Shown here piece by piece: positions 62,057 to 64,000 of a stretch of 64,000 nucleotides of DNA (its first letter is position 1; every line of letters begins with the position of its first letter). The stretch covers positions 961,001 to 1,025,000 of the forward strand of contig NZ_CP119566.1 of the NCBI RefSeq assembly GCF_029277445.1. Reading direction: 5' to 3'. Origin of the DNA: Pararhizobium qamdonense (lineage in GTDB: Bacteria > Pseudomonadota > Alphaproteobacteria > Rhizobiales > Rhizobiaceae). Position numbers and translations under genes: made by a program. The notes below the pieces were generated by a model that did not search any database, was not told the DNA's origin, and worked only from the letters and a program-made list of their open reading frames with translations.

Positions 62057-62092
62057 AAAGCTCGGAGACGCGCACTGGCTCCGAGCTTTTTT
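62057..62092 (+). terminator. Rho-independent terminator of the cupin gene
   Basis: AAAGCTCGGAG / CTCCGAGCTTT, an 11-bp perfect stem with an 11-base loop, followed by six T. Confidence 0.92.
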
Positions 62093-62154
62093 GTGCAATC
62101 TCGGCGACGTCGGTGCACGTATCATAGACCCATTAAGCGTCCTCACTCAACCAC

Positions 62155-62170
62155 TGTATCTCACTGTATC
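62155..62170 (-). promoter_or_regulatory. Perfect GATACA tandem site upstream of the Tat-exported hydrolase
   Basis: TGTATC, 4 bases, TGTATC on the plus strand, so GATACA, 4 bases, GATACA on the minus strand, 10-bp period. It lies 104-119 bases before the hydrolase start. A single GATACA on the plus strand follows at 62227. Confidence 0.55.
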
Positions 62171-62273
62171 TGCGGGCGTCTTAGGTACATCTGCTTTCAA
62201 AAATCCGGATATCTCGACATAGACGCGATACAACGAGGGCGCTTTATCGGGATCATACATAAAGGAGATAGCA

Positions 62274-63317
62274 ATGTCTGATCCCGTTGAAATCAAGCGC
62301 AGAAGCCTTTTCGCCCTAGCCGCAGCATCGGTTGCCGCGGTACAGTTTGGCGGCGTCAACGAAGCCGTCGCCCAAGCGGCCACTGCCTCCGCCGCCCAGC
62401 CTGCCGGCGGCAAACTCATGAGCTTCAAAGAGACCAAGGAAATCAAAGCCGGACTGCTCAATGTGCAATTTGCGGAGGACGGTCCGGCCGACGGCCCACC
62501 CGTCATCCTGCTTCATGGCTGGCCATACGATATCTACAGCTATGTGGCCGTCGCGCCTATTCTTGCGTCCGCCGGCTACCGGGTTATCGTTCCATATTTC
62601 CGCGGCTATGGCGGCACGCGTTTCCTGTCTTCAAAGACGCCTCGTAACGGTCAGCAGGCCGCCATCGCCAAAGACGTCATCGACCTGATGGATGCTTTGA
62701 AAATCGAACGGGCTGTAATTGCGGGTTACGACTGGGGTGCGAGAACCGCCAACATCATCGCGGCCCTGTGGCCGGAACGGTGCAAAGCGATGGTCTCTGT
62801 CAGCGGCTACCTGATCGGAAGCCAGGAACTCAACAAGAAGCCCCTGCCGCCCAAGGCGGAGCTTGCCTGGTGGTATCAGTTCTACTTTACGACAGAGCGC
62901 GGCCGCGCAGGCTACGAAGCCAACCGGCATGACTTCAACAAGCTCATCTGGCAGCTTGCTTCGCCACAGTGGAAGTTTACCGATGACGCGTACGACCGGT
63001 CGGCCGAGTCTTTCAACAACCCGGACCACGTGGCGATCGTAATTCACAACTACCGTTGGCGGCTGGATCTTGCAAAAGGCGAGAAGAAGTACGATGCCCT
63101 CGAGAAGAAGCTTGCTAAGCAACCCTCAATCGACGTTCCAACCATTACGATCGAGGGCGACGCAAACGGTGCGCCCCATCCGCAACCGTCGGCTTATGCC
63201 AGCAGGTTCAAGGGTAGGTACGAGCATCGGAATTTCACGGGCGGGATCGGCCACAATCCCCCTCAGGAGGCTCCGGAAGAGTTCGCCAAGGCCGTCATCG
63301 ACGCCGACAAGCTCTGA
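62274..63317 (+). CDS. Tat-exported alpha/beta hydrolase, epoxide hydrolase-like (347 aa)
   Basis: N-terminal twin-arginine signal (KRRSLFALAAASVAAVQF, residues 8-25, then cleavage after VAQA). The fold has the oxyanion loop LLHGWPYDIYSY, the nucleophile in AGYDWGARTAN (an Asp, not Ser) and His in GGIGHNPPQEAP. The Asp nucleophile places it with epoxide hydrolases and haloalkane dehalogenases. Substrate unknown. AAAGGAGA precedes the ATG. Folded export through Tat fits the tatA copy 146 bases downstream. A perfect GATACA pair lies upstream. Confidence 0.9.
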   Translation: MSDPVEIKRRSLFALAAASVAAVQFGGVNEAVAQAATASAAQPAGGKLMSFKETKEIKAGLLNVQFAEDGPADGPPVILLHGWPYDIYSYVAVAPILASAGYRVIVPYFRGYGGTRFLSSKTPRNGQQAAIAKDVIDLMDALKIERAVIAGYDWGARTANIIAALWPERCKAMVSVSGYLIGSQELNKKPLPPKAELAWWYQFYFTTERGRAGYEANRHDFNKLIWQLASPQWKFTDDAYDRSAESFNNPDHVAIVIHNYRWRLDLAKGEKKYDALEKKLAKQPSIDVPTITIEGDANGAPHPQPSAYASRFKGRYEHRNFTGGIGHNPPQEAPEEFAKAVIDADKL

Positions 63318-63397
63318 CTGCGCCTTTAAGAATTAGTGTCTCGCCAAGAGGTGCTCTCCGGTAAATCCGGCCCACGTGCCCCGCGTTCGGTGCCGGT

Positions 63398-63446
63398 CGG
63401 CTATCCACGGTCCTCCCCTCCCGCTTGGATAGCCGCCTCTTTTTTT
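63398..63446 (+). terminator. Terminator hairpin with pyrimidine-rich loop before tatA
   Basis: CGGCTATCCA / TGGATAGCCG, a 10-bp stem, is followed by CCTC and seven T. The 18-base loop contains CCTCCCCTCCC, an anti-Shine-Dalgarno-like motif common in rhizobial small RNAs. Confidence 0.82.
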
Positions 63447-63462
63447 CGAAAGGAGATCCGTC

Positions 63463-63642
63463 ATGGGATCATTTAGCGCATGGCATTGGCTGATCGTGCT
63501 CGCGATTACGATGCTTCTCTTTGGACGCGGAAAGATACCCGCCTTAATGGGCGACGTCGCGGCTGGGATCAAGAATTTCAGGAAGGGTATCGCGGACGAC
63601 GACGCGCTGCCTGCGCCAGTCAAGATTTCCGAGCGCGACTAG
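63463..63642 (+). CDS. tatA: TatA-type Sec-independent translocase subunit (59 aa)
   Basis: Component of the twin-arginine protein export pore. One membrane helix (about residues 6-20, [14 protein letters not shown]), the conserved FG hinge and [23 protein letters not shown] amphipathic helix, then a short acidic tail. Length is short but typical of accessory copies. AAAGGAGATCC precedes the ATG. No tatB or tatC is present, so it must work with the genome's main system. It follows the Tat substrate, separated by a terminator, and precedes the regulator by 63 bases on the same strand. Confidence 0.88.
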   Translation: MGSFSAWHWLIVLAITMLLFGRGKIPALMGDVAAGIKNFRKGIADDDALPAPVKISERD

Positions 63643-63705
63643 GCGCTTTGGACGAAGCTTTCCCGTCGGCGACGAGCCGTGCGCGTCGGCGATTGAGGTT
63701 TGGTT

Positions 63706-64000
63706 ATGGAACACGTTGATCATGTACTGATCGTTGACGACGATCGAGATATCCGTGAACTTGTTTCCGGATATCTCACCAAAAACGGCCTGCGTGTCAC
63801 AGCCGCTGCCGACGGCCGCCAGATGCGCAGTCTGGTGGAGGAGCGCGCCTTTGATCTCATCGTGCTGGATGTCAGGATGCCCGGCGATGACGGGCTGGTG
63901 CTATGTCGCGAACTGCGGTCCGGCAGACACAAGACCGTGCCGATCATGATGCTGACGGCTCAGTCTGACGAGTCGGACCGGATTCTCGGCCTCGAGATGG
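63706..64000 (+). CDS. OmpR-family response regulator, 3' end cut by the window
   Basis: Only the receiver domain (98 residues) is in the window: DDD at 11-13, phosphoacceptor Asp55 in IVLDVRMPGDDG, and MLTAQSDESDRILGLEM. It is nearly the same as the first 98 residues of the regulator at 33465 (differences are mostly conservative), so it is a paralogue or duplicate. GAGG precedes the ATG at 63706. It lies 63 bases after tatA on the same strand. The partner kinase would be beyond the edge; the kinase at 50090 is an alternative. Confidence 0.92.
   Translation, partial: MEHVDHVLIVDDDRDIRELVSGYLTKNGLRVTAAADGRQMRSLVEERAFDLIVLDVRMPGDDGLVLCRELRSGRHKTVPIMMLTAQSDESDRILGLEM

Overview
The window looks like an accessory region (second replicon or large plasmid, or a variable chromosomal stretch) of an alphaproteobacterium of the Rhizobiales, close to the Rhizobium/Agrobacterium group. 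The signs are an HWE-family histidine kinase, putative EcfG-type general-stress promoters, small rhizobial families (DUF3606, DUF2934, DUF6894, DUF1127, DUF4174), a solitary IHF-alpha gene, and a two-component pair that reads as VirA/VirG-like. Base composition is G+C-rich by eye. No CRISPR array, complete insertion sequence, rRNA operon, replication origin or conjugation gene is visible. One tRNA gene with anticodon CAT lies at 14880-14955.

Region 1 (1-12.4 kb) is a stress-gene island: a cation/proton antiporter, a zinc alcohol dehydrogenase, a general-stress flavin-type protein, a cold-shock protein, an HWE kinase and convergent single-domain response regulator, several small stress-type proteins, a diguanylate cyclase and a Crp/Fnr regulator. 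Five genes here have candidate EcfG-like promoters. It also carries a DNA-ligase remnant and a truncated isochorismatase. Region 2 (13-31 kb) is catabolic and redox accessory DNA: a FAD/NAD protein, quinone oxidoreductase with TetR and aldo/keto reductase, a PLP decarboxylase, acetamidase/formamidase, ketopantoate-reductase-like protein, hydrolases, an orphan oligopeptide-type binding protein and an MFS/TetR pair. A frameshifted epoxide hydrolase, a MOSC protein with an in-frame stop and an MsrA-like frame without a start codon lie here.

Region 3 (31-48.9 kb) concentrates defence against oxidants and electrophiles: Ohr, glutathione transferase, a sensor kinase/regulator pair, DipZ, catalase, an ABC-F/TetR pair, a LysR/PLP-lyase pair, an SDR/TetR pair, a decayed ilvC, a c-type cytochrome P460 and pyruvate oxidase PoxB. 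Region 4 (49-64 kb) is regulatory and envelope-directed: a TetR regulator, a sensor kinase without a periplasmic domain followed by a DUF3095 cyclase-like protein, an MHS transporter, an overlapping operon of VirG-like regulator, di-heme peroxidase and VirA-like hybrid kinase, a solute symporter, an exported MsrA, a secreted cupin, a Tat-dependent hydrolase, a tatA copy and the start of a second OmpR-type regulator.

The strongest unexplained signal is a tandem GATACA motif with a 10-bp period. It occurs upstream of dipZ and its divergent two-component genes, poxB, the cytochrome P460, catalase, the MsrA-like frame, the VirG-like regulator and the Tat-dependent hydrolase. A head-to-tail repeat with one-helical-turn spacing is what an OmpR/VirG-type regulator would be expected to bind. 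The sequence therefore suggests one regulon for envelope oxidant repair run by one of the two-component systems in this window; which one is not decided by the sequence.
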